Positions 62,597 to 64,000 of a stretch of DNA of 64,000 nt are shown piece by piece (the stretch's first letter is position 1; each line of letters starts with the position of its first letter). The stretch comes from Macrostomum hystrix (Eukaryota > Platyhelminthes > Macrostomidae): contig CATNEN010000003.1 of NCBI GenBank assembly GCA_950097015.1, positions 11,623,501 to 11,687,500 on the forward strand, read 5' to 3'. Below the pieces are notes generated by a model that had not been told where the DNA came from, made no database searches, and worked only from the letters and a program-made list of their open reading frames with translations. The position numbers were made by a program, and so were the translations under genes.

Positions 62597-63216
62597 AGCT
62601 TTTGCCATTCAATCTCAGTGTTTTGTCATTCATACTCAGCCCCCATAGAATTAATCCAGCCAGTTGGCGCAGTTTGGCCCATAGACTATCGCTCTGTGCC
62701 ATTCAATCTCGGGTTTTGTTATTCATACTCAGGCTTTATAAGCTCGGTCTCTCAAACGCAGTCCTCCCAAAGACAGCTAAATTACAAATTTCTTCCATTG
62801 CATTTGCTTACATGGCCCAACTTACATGGGCCATATGCTTACATGCATGGAGCGCCTGGGCCACGTTGCACTGGACACTCTGACGCCTCTGAAGGCCGCA
62901 AACTGGGAGATTGCCTGCAGCCGACTGTATCCACGGTGCATTATGCAAATTCCTTTTCTCTGAGTCACTGTTCTGATCCAAGACATTAACAATTCCGCTC
63001 AAATCCGTATGTTCCTCACCATGATGCTAGAGGTGTTTGACTTGTAATGTGTATGAACTGCATTATGTTTAACAAGTTTAACAAGTCTGTTTTTCGGTCC
63101 TGTGTTACATGAGCCCAGCTGAGGAATAATAACCTGTTCATTCCTTATCCACATTCCTTCTCCACATTAAAGCCTGAGTTTGAATGACAAAACACTGAGA
63201 TTGAATGGCAAAAGCT
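62597..63216. mobile_element. TIR element (MITE-like), copy B, uninterrupted
   Basis: 620 bp with inverted ends AGCTTTTGCCATTCAATCTC and GAGATTGAATGGCAAAAGCT. It is the intact form of the element split by an insertion at 21935 in copy A. No coding capacity. Confidence 0.78.
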
Positions 63217-63625
63217 ATACTATAAAGTATCCTTTTCGCTTCATTTCTTCTAAACATAAAAAACTATAACGATCCTTAAACACCAGTTTTCTACAAAGCA
63301 AAACTGTAGAAAGCGACTCAAGTAAGAGCTCCCTTTCAGGAAAATCATAATGAAACTAATCTCGGTCCTGGTCAAACACTGACGTTTACATACAACGGTT
63401 GGTCGTCTCTGGTTAGCGTGCATAGTCTGAAGAGCGACTTCTGTCTGACGTTTCAGTTCAAAACAAAAGGTGGGGCGCGGATGATGCTCGTGCTGTCTTA
63501 ATGACTTCACTGGCTGGTCAAGCTTTATTCTTTAATAGTACACCGTTGAAGCACAGGAAGCTCCGTCTGCCTTTATACCAGCTACTTACGTAGAAAGTTT
63601 TATTAAAGAGAAATGCTACACTCAC

Positions 63626-63772
63626 ATTAGCCAGTCAACTGGCCAAATCCAATTCCAGATCCAAAAAACGCGAACAGAATGCAAGCCGAAAGCAGAGGCC
63701 ACAATTCCTATTGTAGATGCAACGCCACCAGGTACGCAAGGCGTGCTAACAGAAGCAATCATTGCTAGAAAG
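63626..63772 (-). CDS. SLC1 exon 6, copy B
   Basis: Same as 23291-23437 apart from a Gly-to-Cys change in the HP2 loop (STPCVPGG for STPGVPGG). Confidence 0.8.
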
Positions 63773-63874
63773 CTGCGGATTGATATAGCGATATTTTGCT
63801 GGCTTAAACTGAGTAAGAGTAAGTTCATTCTAAATACATTTTTAAACAATGTTTGCATTGAAATCGTCACTTCA

Positions 63875-63950
63875 GTCTAACAGGTGACACTCCAGTCTAA
63901 CAGGTTACACTCCAGTCTAACAGGTGACACTCCAGTCTAACAGGTGACTT
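63875..63950. repeat. 20-bp minisatellite, copy B
   Basis: About four units of CAGTCTAACAGGTGACACTC, then unrelated sequence to the window end. Confidence 0.9.
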
Positions 63951-64000
63951 TTGACTTAGCTGCAGGGGGCATCTTCCGGATGCAGCGGGGAGGCGTTGCC

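Larger units (their letters stand above)
49085..63900. repeat. Segmental duplication, copy B
   Basis: Same order and orientation as 6595-23560. The right end is in the 20-bp minisatellite: after about four units the sequence from about 63945 is unrelated to copy A. Confidence 0.93.

Overview
The window is eukaryotic: genes are split by introns with GT/AG borders and matching phases, the families are animal ones (SLC1 glutamate-type transporters, Mab-21/cGAS-like nucleotidyltransferases with ankyrin repeats, a Ty3/gypsy LTR retrotransposon), and well over a third of the sequence is minisatellite. Expanded Mab-21-like genes plus this repeat load suggest an invertebrate, perhaps a lophotrochozoan such as a free-living flatworm; the species cannot be fixed from sequence alone. 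No rRNA, tRNA, CRISPR or bacterial operon was seen.

Layout. 1-857: 16-bp satellite. 1171-6594: 22-bp satellite with higher-order structure. 6757-14366 (-): three-exon gene joining a signal-peptide-like N-terminus, about 18 ankyrin repeats and a Mab-21/cGAS-like domain. 14516-17013: polypurine tract. 17014-18465 (-): truncated Mab-21 copy. 19203-20182 (+): unrecognised two-exon candidate in a GC-rich island. 21095-42995 (-): a seven-exon SLC1 transporter gene whose introns hold a nested MITE, a 20-bp array, an 11.2-kb 16-bp array, a 41-bp array and a complete Ty3/gypsy element (37666-42021). 43824-45541 (-): decayed second SLC1 copy. 45.7-49.1 kb: several small arrays and more 22-bp satellite. 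49680-63900: a direct segmental duplicate of 6.6-23.6 kb, with a second ankyrin-Mab-21 gene (frameshifted), polypurine tract, Mab-21 fragment, GC-rich island, MITE and the last two recognisable SLC1 exons.

The locus therefore looks like a tandem array of a composite unit (SLC1 transporter, Mab-21 fragment, polypurine tract, ankyrin-Mab-21 gene, 22-bp satellite), with the visible duplication ends lying in minisatellites. The most notable biology is (i) the ankyrin-Mab-21 fusion, whose 99-bp ankyrin modules differ in number (15 versus 10) and in hairpin tip residues between the copies, and (ii) an SLC1 transporter with intact splicing frame but with the family's sodium- and substrate-coordinating residues replaced.
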